DNA of 35,215 bases, taken from positions 1 through 35,215 of the forward strand of contig CAIWSB010000027.1 of the NCBI GenBank assembly GCA_903915225.1, given 5' to 3'. The notes under the pieces are model-generated. The model had not been told where the DNA came from, made no database searches, and saw only the letters and a program-made list of their open reading frames with translations. The position numbers were made by a program, and so were the translations under genes. The number at the start of each line of letters is the position of its first letter. Position 1 is the stretch's first letter. The stretch is from an uncultured Candidatus Woesearchaeota archaeon. Lineage in GTDB: Archaea > Nanobdellota > Nanobdellia > Woesearchaeales > B29-G15. Positions 16,910 through 25,756 of this stretch are shown here, piece after piece.

Positions 16910-17254
16910 ATGAAGCCTCTGTTGCCAACACTTAAGGAAAAGAAAAGGTATATTGGCTTCGAAGTGGTTTCTGAGAAACCAGTTGAGAATAGCCATCTTA
17001 TAAGAGCCTTAGAAAACTCAGTTCTGAGCTATTTGGGAGAGCGAGGGGCAGCTGAGGCTGGGTTTTCGGCTATCCGAGATAAGACAGATAACAATCGTTG
17101 CCTTGTTAGGACGGGCGTTGCCCATGTCAACGACATTAAGGCAGCATTGATGTTCATCAGTTCTATTGACAACAACGGGGTGCTGGTGAGGAGCCTAGGC
17201 GTCTCAGGCACTCTAAAAGGATTAAAAAAAAGGATTTATGGTGAGGCATCATGA
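16910..17254 (+). CDS. rnp2: RNase P protein component 2 (Pop5 family)
   Basis: MKPLLPTLKEKKRYIGFEVVS..., ..GFSAIRDKTDNNRCLVRTGVAHVNDIKAALMFIS..VRSLGVSGTLKGLKKR. Confidence 0.9.
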   Translation: MKPLLPTLKEKKRYIGFEVVSEKPVENSHLIRALENSVLSYLGERGAAEAGFSAIRDKTDNNRCLVRTGVAHVNDIKAALMFISSIDNNGVLVRSLGVSGTLKGLKKRIYGEAS

Positions 17255-17982
17255 AAGAAGATATGCACCAAGCAATGGGTTACGATAGGGCAATAACACT
17301 GTTCAGCCCTGACGGGCGACTCCTCCAGGTGGAGTACGCAAAAAAGACCGTCCGCCAAGGTTCCACCGCCTTGGGCATAGTGACAAAAGAGGGTGTAGTT
17401 TTCATTGCAGACAAAAGGATTGTTGACAAGCTAGTTGTGCCTGAGTCAGTTGAAAAGATTTTTGAGATAGATGAGCACATAGGGGCAAGCGCCTCAGGTA
17501 TAATCTCTGACGCCAGGGTGCTTATTGAAGAGGCAAGGGTTAAGGCTCAACAGCACAGGATAACATATGACTCAAAGATAGACATCCTGACAATTGTCAA
17601 GAGGGTTGCGGACATCAAGCAGATTTACACCCAATCGGGCGGGCTGCGCCCGTTCGGCGTTTCCCTGCTGATTGGAGGCATTGACAATGACAAGCCGGTG
17701 CTTTACGAAACAGACCCAACGGGGATATACTTCGAATACAAGGCATCTGTAATTGGAGAGGGAGAAACAATAATTGAGGAGTTCATCCACAAGAATTACA
17801 GGCCGGACCTGACCCTGCAGGAGGGCTTTGAGCTGGGCTTGAAGGCCCTGGCAAAGCTGCTGGAGAAGGACTACAACATCAACAGAATCGATGGTGCCTA
17901 TATTACAGTAAAGGAACAGAAATTCCAGAAGTTCAGCCCAGCTGAGATTAAGCGGGTAATGGAGAAGATCATGAAAAAATGA
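17251..17982 (+). CDS. psmA: 20S proteasome alpha subunit
   Basis: MGYDRAITLFSPDGRLLQVEYAKKTVRQGSTALGIVTKEGVVFIADKR...RPFGVSLLIGGID. Confidence 0.98.
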   Translation: MKEDMHQAMGYDRAITLFSPDGRLLQVEYAKKTVRQGSTALGIVTKEGVVFIADKRIVDKLVVPESVEKIFEIDEHIGASASGIISDARVLIEEARVKAQQHRITYDSKIDILTIVKRVADIKQIYTQSGGLRPFGVSLLIGGIDNDKPVLYETDPTGIYFEYKASVIGEGETIIEEFIHKNYRPDLTLQEGFELGLKALAKLLEKDYNINRIDGAYITVKEQKFQKFSPAEIKRVMEKIMKK

Positions 17983-18698
17983 GCAGGCAAGGATTCATTG
18001 AAAAAGAGAGAATGGAGGTCAACCTGGCTGTCTTTAAGAAAGGGGAGGACAGGTTCGAGATTGTGGTGGACCCAGATGCCGCAGTTGCATTCAGGGACGG
18101 ACATGTAACTGAAATCAGGGACGTGCTCAAGAGTGAGCATGTTTTTTCTGACGTCCAGAAAGGCCTGAAAGCCTCAGACCAGCTCATGAACCTGGTGTTT
18201 GGCACCGGCGATGAGCTTGAGGTGGCTGCTAAGATACTCAAAGAGGGCGAGATTCAGCTCTCAGCAGAGTTCAGGCGCAAACTTCGCGATGCTCGGAAGA
18301 ATAAGGTAATTGAGCTTATCCATGTTGGCTCAATAAACCCGCAGACCAATACCCCTCATCCGAGGGAGAGGATTGAGGCTGCGATGGAGGAAGCGAAAGT
18401 AAGGATTGATGAGTTCAAGAAGCCTGAGGAGCAGGTTGAGCATGTGATTAAGGCATTGATGAGAATACTGCCTATTAAGTATGAGGTGCGCCAGGTTGAA
18501 GTCCTGATTGATGCAAAGTACGCACCCCAGTCATATGCAATCCTCAAGTCCTTCGGGAACCTTGAGAACACCCAGTGGCAGAACAATGGTTCGCTGCTGG
18601 CAAGGATTAAGCTCCCTGCAGGCCTGCAGAGTGACCTGATTGACAGGCTCAACAGCCTGACGCACGGGAGTGCACTAATCAAGATACTAGATAAATAA
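17979..18698 (+). CDS. Ribosome maturation protein SBDS/SDO1 homolog
   Basis: FSDVQKGLKASDQLMNLVFGTGDELEVAAKILKEGEIQLSAEFRRK...INPQTNTPHPRERIEAAMEEA. Confidence 0.97.
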   Translation: MSRQGFIEKERMEVNLAVFKKGEDRFEIVVDPDAAVAFRDGHVTEIRDVLKSEHVFSDVQKGLKASDQLMNLVFGTGDELEVAAKILKEGEIQLSAEFRRKLRDARKNKVIELIHVGSINPQTNTPHPRERIEAAMEEAKVRIDEFKKPEEQVEHVIKALMRILPIKYEVRQVEVLIDAKYAPQSYAILKSFGNLENTQWQNNGSLLARIKLPAGLQSDLIDRLNSLTHGSALIKILDK

Positions 18699-19435
18699 TG
18701 GAGTTGTTGAAAATGAGTGATGTAGAAGTTCAGCAAGCAACCGAAGTTGCACCAGTTGAAATAAAGAGAATTGTGGTGCCAGGTGAAGTTCTGGCCGAGG
18801 GTATGGATTACCTGCCAGGCGAAGGCACCTTTAGGGATAACAACCAGATAATTGCCAATGCCCTGGGTTTGATGATAATCCGTGGAAGGCTCGTTAAGCT
18901 AATCCCACTTTCAGGCAAGTACATGCCGAAACGGGATGACATTGTGATTGGCATGGTTACAGACATCACATCCAAAGGCTGGATTGTGGATATTAACTGT
19001 GCATACCACGCGATGATCACCCTGCGGGATGCCACAGCAGAGTTCATCCCAAAGGAGGCAGACCTTTCCAAGTATTTTAACATAGGGGAATACGTGCTAG
19101 CCAGAATTGTTAAGGTAACATCACAAAAACTGATTGACCTGTCGCTCCGCGGCCCAAGGCTAATGAAGCTGACTGGCGGGCGCCTGTTTGAGATTAACCC
19201 AACCAAGGTTCCGAGGGTAATCGGCAAGAAGGCCTCAATGATAACAATGATTAAGGAAAAAACCGCTTGCAACGTATTTGTTGGCCAGAACGGCCTCATA
19301 TGGCTTAACGGCAACGAACCAAAAGGAGAGGTGCTTGCAGTTAATGCAATTCTCAAGATTGAGAGGGAATCGCACCTCAGCGGGCTGACAGAAGAGATTG
19401 AGAAGTTCCTCGATGAGGGGCTCAAGAACCTTTAG
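18698..19435 (+). CDS. rrp4: Exosome RNA-binding subunit Rrp4
   Basis: RIVVPGEVLAEG...GMVTDITSKGWIVDINCAYHAMI (S1) and KVPRVIGKKASMITMIKEKTACNVFVGQNGLIWLNG (KH). Confidence 0.96.
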   Translation: MELLKMSDVEVQQATEVAPVEIKRIVVPGEVLAEGMDYLPGEGTFRDNNQIIANALGLMIIRGRLVKLIPLSGKYMPKRDDIVIGMVTDITSKGWIVDINCAYHAMITLRDATAEFIPKEADLSKYFNIGEYVLARIVKVTSQKLIDLSLRGPRLMKLTGGRLFEINPTKVPRVIGKKASMITMIKEKTACNVFVGQNGLIWLNGNEPKGEVLAVNAILKIERESHLSGLTEEIEKFLDEGLKNL

Positions 19436-19445
19436 GTGACTCAAG

Positions 19446-20171
19446 ATGGCATACACAAAAAGACATGACGGACGAAAATTCGATGAGACCCGTGAGATTA
19501 CTGCCAAGGTAGGGGTAATCAAAAACGCTGACGGGTCAGCATACTTCAAGATTGGCTCAACAGAGGCATACGCTGCTGTTTATGGGCCGCGTGAGCTTTA
19601 CCCAAGCTTCCTTAAGGACCCTTCAAGGGGTGTTATAAGGTGTTATTACAATATGCTCCCATTTTCAGGAATGGGTGAGCGTGTCAGGCCAGGGCCAAGC
19701 CGCAGGTCAAAGGAGATTTCCTATGTGACTGAGAAGGCTCTCCAACCAGTGATAAACCTGGAGGACTTCCCAAACACAGTTGTGGATGTCTACATCGAGC
19801 TGACTGAAACTGATGCAGGCAGCAGGTGCGCAGGTATTTGCGCTGCCGCAATGGCGCTTGCCGATGCCGGCATCCCAATGAGGGACATAGTTACTGCGGT
19901 CTCAGCCGGCAAGGTTGGGAAGAACATCCTGATTGATCTGGATTATTCGGAGGAGGCAATTGATGACGAGCCAGTGGCTGACATGCCAGTTGCCATGCTC
20001 CCAAGGACCAAGGAAGTGGTGCTGCTGCAGATGGATGGGCAGCTCTCAGAAAAGGAGCTTGCAGATGCCCTTGTGATGGTCCAAAAGGCAATAGACAAGA
20101 TAGCCAACATCCAGAGAGAGGCTTTGAAAGCCAAATTTGCAGATGGTGATAGAAATGTCATTGGTGAATAA
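19446..20171 (+). CDS. rrp41: Exosome RNase PH subunit Rrp41
   Basis: KRHDGRKFDETREITAKVGVIKNADGSAYFKIGSTEAYAAVYGPRE...RPGPSRRSKE...ELTETDAGSRCAGICAAAMALADAGIPMRD. Confidence 0.97.
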   Translation: MAYTKRHDGRKFDETREITAKVGVIKNADGSAYFKIGSTEAYAAVYGPRELYPSFLKDPSRGVIRCYYNMLPFSGMGERVRPGPSRRSKEISYVTEKALQPVINLEDFPNTVVDVYIELTETDAGSRCAGICAAAMALADAGIPMRDIVTAVSAGKVGKNILIDLDYSEEAIDDEPVADMPVAMLPRTKEVVLLQMDGQLSEKELADALVMVQKAIDKIANIQREALKAKFADGDRNVIGE

Positions 20172-20973
20172 GAGTTTCAAGGAACATTTAAACAAGACGC
20201 TCGGGAAGGACATCCGCTATGATATGAGGAAGAAGGATGCCTTCAGGGATATCAAAGTGGAGCTGGGTGTGGCGACAAAAGCAGAGGGCTCCTGCAGAGT
20301 CACTATGGGTAATACAGTGGTTATTGCAGGCACAAAGCTCTCCATTGAAAAGCCCTATCCAGACAGGCCTGAAGAGGGCTCTTTCTCTGTGAACACAGAA
20401 CTGCTGCCATTGTCATCCCCAGACTTTGAGTCCGGGCCGCCATCCATTGATGCAATTGAAATCTCAAGGGTTGCGGACCGTACCTTGCGAGAGGGCAGGG
20501 CAGTGGACTTCAAGAAACTCCTGATTACATCAGGTGAGAAGGCCTGGACAATTTTCATTGATGTTGTATCAATAAACGATGATGGGAACCTTCTGGATGC
20601 GTCTGAACTTGCTGCACTTGGTGCCTTGCTGGATACAAAATTCCCCAAGGTTGACAAGAATGGCATTATTGACTACAAGACGCCTGGAGAGAAGAGGCTC
20701 GAAGTGGACTCAATGCCAGTGCTGGTAACAGTCTGCAAGCAAGGCAGCAACCTCTTTGTTGACCCGCTAAGGGCCGAGGAGGAGTTCATTGAAGGCAGGC
20801 TCTCAATTGGTTTTCTGGATGATGGCACAATATGCGCCCTGCAGAAAGGGGGAGATGCCCCATTAACAACTGAAGAGATTAAGGCAATGTGCGCTTTGGC
20901 TGCCCCTAAGGCAGTTGAGCTAAGGAAGCTATTTAACAAGGGTGATAAAGGTGCAACCAAGAAAAAGCGATGA
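20155..20973 (+). CDS. rrp42: Exosome RNase PH-like subunit Rrp42
   Basis: RKKDAFRDIKVELGVATKAEGSCRVTMGNTVVIAGTKL...; follows rrp41 with 17-bp overlap from ATG 20155. Confidence 0.95.
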   Translation: MSLVNKSFKEHLNKTLGKDIRYDMRKKDAFRDIKVELGVATKAEGSCRVTMGNTVVIAGTKLSIEKPYPDRPEEGSFSVNTELLPLSSPDFESGPPSIDAIEISRVADRTLREGRAVDFKKLLITSGEKAWTIFIDVVSINDDGNLLDASELAALGALLDTKFPKVDKNGIIDYKTPGEKRLEVDSMPVLVTVCKQGSNLFVDPLRAEEEFIEGRLSIGFLDDGTICALQKGGDAPLTTEEIKAMCALAAPKAVELRKLFNKGDKGATKKKR

Positions 20974-21190
20974 GGATTACACCAAATACGAAATCTCCAG
21001 GATGATTGGCTCCAGGGCTCTTCAATTAGCCATGGGTGCCCCATTCCTGGTGAAGCTCGAGAAGGAGGACCTTGAAGCAATTGGGTTCAATCCAATTGAG
21101 ATTGCCAAGAAAGAGTTTGAGGCAGGGGTGCTGCCAATAACAATCAAGCGCCCAATGCCTTACGACGAAGAGCAGCAACCCAAGGCTTAA
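20942..21190 (+). CDS. rpoK: DNA-directed RNA polymerase subunit K (Rpb6-like)
   Basis: YTKYEISRMIGSRALQLAMGAPFLVKL...NPIEIAKKEFEAGVLPITIKRPMP. Confidence 0.95.
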   Translation: MIKVQPRKSDEDYTKYEISRMIGSRALQLAMGAPFLVKLEKEDLEAIGFNPIEIAKKEFEAGVLPITIKRPMPYDEEQQPKA

Positions 21191-21771
21191 TGCTTATAGC
21201 GGCCCCGCTGCTCCACTCTTTCCAATCTTGCCAGGACTAGTGCCTGGTCTTTATATTTTCTATATCCTTTCAAGAACAGCTTAAACGCTTTCTCCCAAAC
21301 CGTATGGTGCTTGCTCTGCAGGGCCTGCTTCAGCAGGTGCAAATCCACTGCCTTGTCCTCAATTTTGTTTGAGTGATATGAAAGCCCAAAGTCAATGAGG
21401 TAAAGCTCTTTGCCCTTTAGGATCATATTTGAAGTTGTGAGGTCTCCGTGGATGATGTCAATTGCGTGTAGTGCTGCAACAGCAGCGCCGATTTGAGTGC
21501 AGGCCGGCAAAATGAAATTCTCGCTAAGCTTTTTGCCATCAATAAACTCCATTTCAATTTTGTTTTTTTCTTCAGAGCATTTCAGTAGTTTTGGAACCTT
21601 CAAACCAGCTGCCTTCAGCTTTTCCAAAAGCCTAGCCTCATGCCTAGTTCTTGCTTTGCGGAGTTCCAAATCCAGCTCAGAGACACGGTAGCCTTTCCTT
21701 ACTCGTTCCTTAACCAAGGCATCCCCATCACGGTAAAGCCTGGCCTCTGCTCCTTTGGCAATTTGCTTCAT
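21187..21771 (-). CDS. bud32: Bud32/PRPK-family kinase (KEOPS-associated)
   Basis: MKQIAKGAEARLYRDGDALVKERVRKGYRVSELD...IIHGDLTTSNMILKGKELYLIDFGLSYHSNKIEDKAVDLHLLKQAL. Confidence 0.95.
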   Translation of the reverse strand: MKQIAKGAEARLYRDGDALVKERVRKGYRVSELDLELRKARTRHEARLLEKLKAAGLKVPKLLKCSEEKNKIEMEFIDGKKLSENFILPACTQIGAAVAALHAIDIIHGDLTTSNMILKGKELYLIDFGLSYHSNKIEDKAVDLHLLKQALQSKHHTVWEKAFKLFLKGYRKYKDQALVLARLERVEQRGRYKH

Positions 21772-21844
21772 TTCTTTAGGTATAACTACTCCTGTTAAAA
21801 AAATTTTCCAAATATTAATATATTAAAGGGGCGTTTTCGATGCC

Positions 21845-22486
21845 ATGACTGAAAGAATTGAGGTTTTTAATCTGAAGGGTAAATCTCTTGGTGTAGAAGA
21901 CAGAAGGAGCTTCTATGCAAACATCAAGAGGGAATTCTCAACCAAAGGAGCAATTAGCAAGAAGATAAAGACAGTTAGGCTTATCCTGATGAACTCCTCT
22001 GGAAGGGTTTACCTCCAGAAGAGGAGCAAGTTGAAGGAGGATAATGCGGGGCTCTATGATAAGACAATTGGAGGGCATGTACTGCTCGGTGAGACATTTG
22101 ATATTGCCGCAATACGGGAATGCGCTGAGGAGCTGGGCTTCCCTGCCGCAATCATTTCAGAGCGGGAATTTAGGTTCGCAATCAACAGGGTTAATGTTGC
22201 CACAATTGGACTTTTCAGGCGAATGGAAGTACTCAACCATTTCGAGTCAATTAGAATTCTTAAAGACGGAAGCAGTATAATCCAGCCACTTATCACTGCG
22301 GTTTATATTGGGTATTACGACGGAGCAATCAGGTTTTCCGATGGGGAGAGCTCAGGTATAGAAGTTTTCTCCCTAAGTGAGCTCCGAAGGGAGATTCGTG
22401 AGAGGCCTGAAAAATTCACCGAGGACCTGAAGTTTATGGTCTCAAAATATTCCAGATGCCTCAGGCCCATTCTGAAAAGTTTATAA
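21845..22486 (+). CDS. NUDIX hydrolase
   Basis: NUDIX box GGHVLLGETFDIAAIRECAEELG; VYLQKRSKLKEDNAGLYDKTIGGHV resembles IPP-isomerase-like NUDIX proteins. Confidence 0.92.
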   Translation: MTERIEVFNLKGKSLGVEDRRSFYANIKREFSTKGAISKKIKTVRLILMNSSGRVYLQKRSKLKEDNAGLYDKTIGGHVLLGETFDIAAIRECAEELGFPAAIISEREFRFAINRVNVATIGLFRRMEVLNHFESIRILKDGSSIIQPLITAVYIGYYDGAIRFSDGESSGIEVFSLSELRREIRERPEKFTEDLKFMVSKYSRCLRPILKSL

Positions 22487-22512
22487 ATGGGCTCGTTAAC
22501 CCACTCCCAGAA

Positions 22513-22585
22513 AGCCCCGTAGTGTAGCGGCCAATCATACTGGACTCTGGCTCCGGTGACCACGGTTCGAATCCGTGCGGGGCTA
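22513..22585 (+). tRNA. tRNA-Gln (anticodon CTG), no encoded CCA
   Basis: Acceptor AGCCCCG/CGGGGCT, anticodon stem CTGGA-CTCTGGC-TCCGG with CTG anticodon, T arm CACGG-TTCGAAT-CCGTG. Confidence 0.95.
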
Positions 22586-22686
22586 TTTTTATTTTTTAAC
22601 TTTAAGTTTTCTCTATTAAGTAGAATAACCATTATTAAGTAAATAATATAATAAGGTATTTAAGTGCGGATGGCTTACCCTAGGTT

Positions 22687-23472
22687 ATGGATATTTCATT
22701 CGAGGGTTGGAACACCGAAGTTGCGAATAATGTTTACAGTAGGAAACAGGGCGAAGGAATGGAAATTGCCGTCGTTTCCAGATTCAGAATACCTTTCAAG
22801 AAAGAAGTCTTTCAATTCCTCCGGCAGAAGTGTGAAACGCATTCATCAAGGCCCCACATTTTAACTCCTGGAGGTCCTGCCGCAAAGCCAGTTGAAACCC
22901 TCGATGATTTGCTAGGGCTTTTTTCACAAAAGATTGTTTACGATATTGGTCAATCAAAGCCGAATTACCTGGCCTTCTTTAACCAGGTGATGCCAGTTAG
23001 CGGGTCCCTGGTTCAGCAAGAGGCTGTTGAGCCACCGCGGTTCAATTACGTGCAGATTGTAGATGGGATTTTGCCTAAGGAAGTTCTCACAGATGCAAAC
23101 CTAAAGAAGATGAGAGCAGATCCAATACTCTTCCTGGGGGTTTTGGGCGAGGTTCAGCTAAGGCTGGCCGGTTTAGGGGAGAAGATAAGGGTTTCAATAC
23201 TGACCTATGAAAACCAGCTAATCCCGAGAGAGGATGTCAATATTCTGCTAAGGTACAACACCAATGATTCTGATGGGCTTGTGGTCCTACCAAAGGGGTA
23301 CAATCCTCAGCTGGCAATGCAGCTAGTGGATATGATGTACTCAACCCTGGACACACCAGAGAAAGTTCAAACAGTGAAAGATATGAGCCAGGCTCTCATT
23401 GAGGGCCATGCCTATTCTGCAATGAATACCCTGTTCATCCAGCTTGCAGCTCAGCAGCAGGGTGCTAGGTAA
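22687..23472 (+). CDS. Hypothetical protein
   Basis: 261-aa ORF in an otherwise unannotated strand interval; no recognised motif. Confidence 0.7.
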   Translation: MDISFEGWNTEVANNVYSRKQGEGMEIAVVSRFRIPFKKEVFQFLRQKCETHSSRPHILTPGGPAAKPVETLDDLLGLFSQKIVYDIGQSKPNYLAFFNQVMPVSGSLVQQEAVEPPRFNYVQIVDGILPKEVLTDANLKKMRADPILFLGVLGEVQLRLAGLGEKIRVSILTYENQLIPREDVNILLRYNTNDSDGLVVLPKGYNPQLAMQLVDMMYSTLDTPEKVQTVKDMSQALIEGHAYSAMNTLFIQLAAQQQGAR

Positions 23473-23479
23473 GGGTTGT

Positions 23480-24397
23480 TCAAAGAACCATCGCCAAATA
23501 AGGCTCAACTAACTCAAAAATCTCCTGAACCTGGAGCACAAGGTAATGCAACACAACTGCGTCCTTGCGGTTAGCATTCTCCAGCATTGAGCCTACGTTC
23601 TGAACAAGTTTTTTGCGGAGTTTCCCTATCTCAGCCACTTTGGCCTTATCAAAATCATAGAACAGCTCATAATAGTTTCGGAGCATTTTGTTTGTGTTTT
23701 GATAATAGCTCAATGTTTCTGGAGAGAGCTTGTGTTTGGCATTTTCCTCTTTTAAAAGATAGTCAAAGAGGTATTTGTACTGGTCAGCAATCTTTTCCAG
23801 CTGGTCAATTATATGGTAGATAAATTGTATTTTTGCCTGGTCCTTGTAACCTTTCTTAGACAAGGCTCGCCTGCAAAACGTGGTAAACCTGTTGTTGCTG
23901 TCCTCAAGGAAACGGAGCCTCTGTAAATCTGCATAATCCTGCTTCCTTATTGCCTCAAGAGATTCCTCAGCCATTGTGAGCAGGAGGATGAACGTTCGCC
24001 GAAGTATTGGCTCAAAACCCTCCTCGAGCGGGCCCTCAATATTCTTTATGATGCAATAGATTTTTCCTTGCTCGACAATCTCAAACCCTGCAATTTCATT
24101 TTTAAGGGAATTCTGTACCTGCATCACCTGCTCTGGGTCGGAGAATGTGACCTTTACCTCATCATAGCCAGCTTTATAGAGGGAAGCTATTGTCCTCAAA
24201 ACCATGGGTTCCAGGTTGTCAATATTAATCTCAGTGCTCTTCTTTGTCAGTTCCTTTTGTGTGGAAACAAAAAAACGCCTCTCTTCCTCGATAATCTCGA
24301 GATCATCACCTTTGTGGATGTCAAACTTTCTGGCCCAATCAGAGGGTATAGAGATCATTAAAGTTGATGCTCCCTGACGGACAACCTTTCGTTTCAT
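23480..24397 (-). CDS. AbrB/SpoVT-like DNA-binding plus PhoU-like domain protein
   Basis: N-terminal MKRKVVRQGASTLMISIPSDWARKFDIHKGDDLEIIEEERRFFVST (AbrB-like); helical PhoU-like C-terminal region. Confidence 0.88.
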   Translation of the reverse strand: MKRKVVRQGASTLMISIPSDWARKFDIHKGDDLEIIEEERRFFVSTQKELTKKSTEINIDNLEPMVLRTIASLYKAGYDEVKVTFSDPEQVMQVQNSLKNEIAGFEIVEQGKIYCIIKNIEGPLEEGFEPILRRTFILLLTMAEESLEAIRKQDYADLQRLRFLEDSNNRFTTFCRRALSKKGYKDQAKIQFIYHIIDQLEKIADQYKYLFDYLLKEENAKHKLSPETLSYYQNTNKMLRNYYELFYDFDKAKVAEIGKLRKKLVQNVGSMLENANRKDAVVLHYLVLQVQEIFELVEPYLAMVL

Positions 24398-24537
24398 GAA
24401 GCAGACTAATTAACTTGTATATATAAATCTATTGTTGTTTATATGTATATATTAGTTTATACAGTATAATAACTAAGTATATATTTTTGCTAATACTCCT
24501 TTGTATCAAGAGGTGAAAAACAGAGAGGGTAAGGGAA
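24398..24537. promoter_or_regulatory. AT-rich divergent promoter region
   Basis: Several TATA-like runs (TATATATAAATC, TTTATATGTATATATTAG, AAGTATATATTTTTG) between divergent CDSs. Confidence 0.5.
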
Positions 24538-24882
24538 ATGAAAAACAAAGATGAATCAAGCATGGTTCCATTTTATACAGCACTTTTTAGCCCCTTAGTT
24601 CTTCCAGTTGCAGGGGGAATTCTTGAAGGGATAATTGAAGCCAATGGAATACCAAGTAGTGGGCTCGCTGATTTTGCACTTGCTTTCGGTCCTTCATCAT
24701 TATATGGCGCGTGGTCAGGGTTTTTTTGGGCTGGAGTTGCCGGGGCCTGCCACAATTCAACCTTACACGTAATAGAAACAGGGCTTGTAACTGGAGGTTT
24801 GGGGTTTGGGCTTAGCCAGGGCCTAAGGTATGCTGCAAAATACGCAACAATGGGGATTTACAAGGCCATCGCAAGGGCCTAG
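24538..24882 (+). CDS. Small hydrophobic Gly/Ala-rich protein, tandem paralog 1
   Basis: GGILEGIIEANGIPSSGLADFALAFGPSSLYGAWSG...QGLRYAAKYATMGIYKAI shared with the next two ORFs. Confidence 0.85.
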   Translation: MKNKDESSMVPFYTALFSPLVLPVAGGILEGIIEANGIPSSGLADFALAFGPSSLYGAWSGFFWAGVAGACHNSTLHVIETGLVTGGLGFGLSQGLRYAAKYATMGIYKAIARA

Positions 24883-24893
24883 GAGGTAAGAAA

Positions 24894-25265
24894 ATGGAAG
24901 AATATGAAAAAAAATATAACGAATACTTGGGGGTTTTCGCAGGGGCCTGCGCTGCAATTGGTCCATTTTTAGGTCCTCTTGTGATTCCTGTTGCCGGTGG
25001 AGTTCTTGAAGGGATAATTGAAGCCAATGGGATGCCAAGCAACGGACTCGTTGATGTAGCGCTTGCCTACGGACCATCTGCCTTTTTTGGTGCCACTTTT
25101 GGTGGCTTCATGGCATTGGTAACCCATGCTGCTCACAACGATAGCCACACAGTAACAAAATATGGATTGGTTGCCGCAGGGGTGGGTTTTGGATTAGGCC
25201 AAGGTATTAGGTTCGCAGCAAAATACGCAACAATGGGGATTTACAAAGCCATTGGAGGAAATTAG
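24894..25265 (+). CDS. Small hydrophobic Gly/Ala-rich protein, tandem paralog 2
   Basis: GGVLEGIIEANGMPSNGLVDVALAYGPSAFFGATFG...QGIRFAAKYATMGIYKAIGG; preceded by AGGAGG. Confidence 0.85.
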   Translation: MEEYEKKYNEYLGVFAGACAAIGPFLGPLVIPVAGGVLEGIIEANGMPSNGLVDVALAYGPSAFFGATFGGFMALVTHAAHNDSHTVTKYGLVAAGVGFGLGQGIRFAAKYATMGIYKAIGGN

Positions 25266-25314
25266 GGATTAAAGAGAATATGAATGACTGGAAGGGTATG
25301 AAAGGGTGAGGAAG

Positions 25315-25719
25315 ATGGATAATCAAGAACGAAAACGAAGAATTGAGGAAAGAAGAGAAAAGAGAAGGAAAGAGAAAATGGATGCAAACTTACGGTTGGC
25401 CAAAGGGATTGGAGCAATTTTTTTGGGTCCTTTGGTTATCCCGATTGCAGGCGGTGTGCTTGAGGGTATAATTGAAGCAAATGGAATTCCAACTACCGGT
25501 ATTGCCGATGTCGCTCTTGCTTTCGGTCCATCTTCATTATATGGTGCCTGGATGGGTCTTTTCTCAGGAGGAGTTATGGCAGCAGCCCATAATTCAGGGC
25601 AAACTGCAGCTACTTTTGGAGCAGTAGGAGCAGTTGGGGGTTTTGGTGTTAGCCAAGGGGTAAGGTATGCAGCAAAATACGCCACCCTGGGGATTTACAA
25701 GGCAATTGGCGGTGGTTAA
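25315..25719 (+). CDS. Small hydrophobic Gly/Ala-rich protein, tandem paralog 3, with basic N-terminal extension
   Basis: MDNQERKRRIEERREKRRKEKM then GGVLEGIIEANGIPTTGIADVALAFGPSSLYGAWMG...QGVRYAAKYATLGIYKAIGGG; GTG start at 25306 also possible. Confidence 0.85.
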   Translation: MDNQERKRRIEERREKRRKEKMDANLRLAKGIGAIFLGPLVIPIAGGVLEGIIEANGIPTTGIADVALAFGPSSLYGAWMGLFSGGVMAAAHNSGQTAATFGAVGAVGGFGVSQGVRYAAKYATLGIYKAIGGG

Positions 25720-25756
25720 GCTCAAGAGTGCATCTGGTCAATTATACAAACAAGGA

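Noticed and set aside
18808-19425. 205-aa minus-strand ORF antisense to rrp4
   Set aside because: Fully contained in a confident Rrp4 CDS; Ser-rich translation typical of antisense frames.
24538-25719. Mobile element explanation for the triplicated genes
   Set aside because: No transposase, terminal inverted repeats or target-site duplications seen; simple tandem gene duplication is sufficient.
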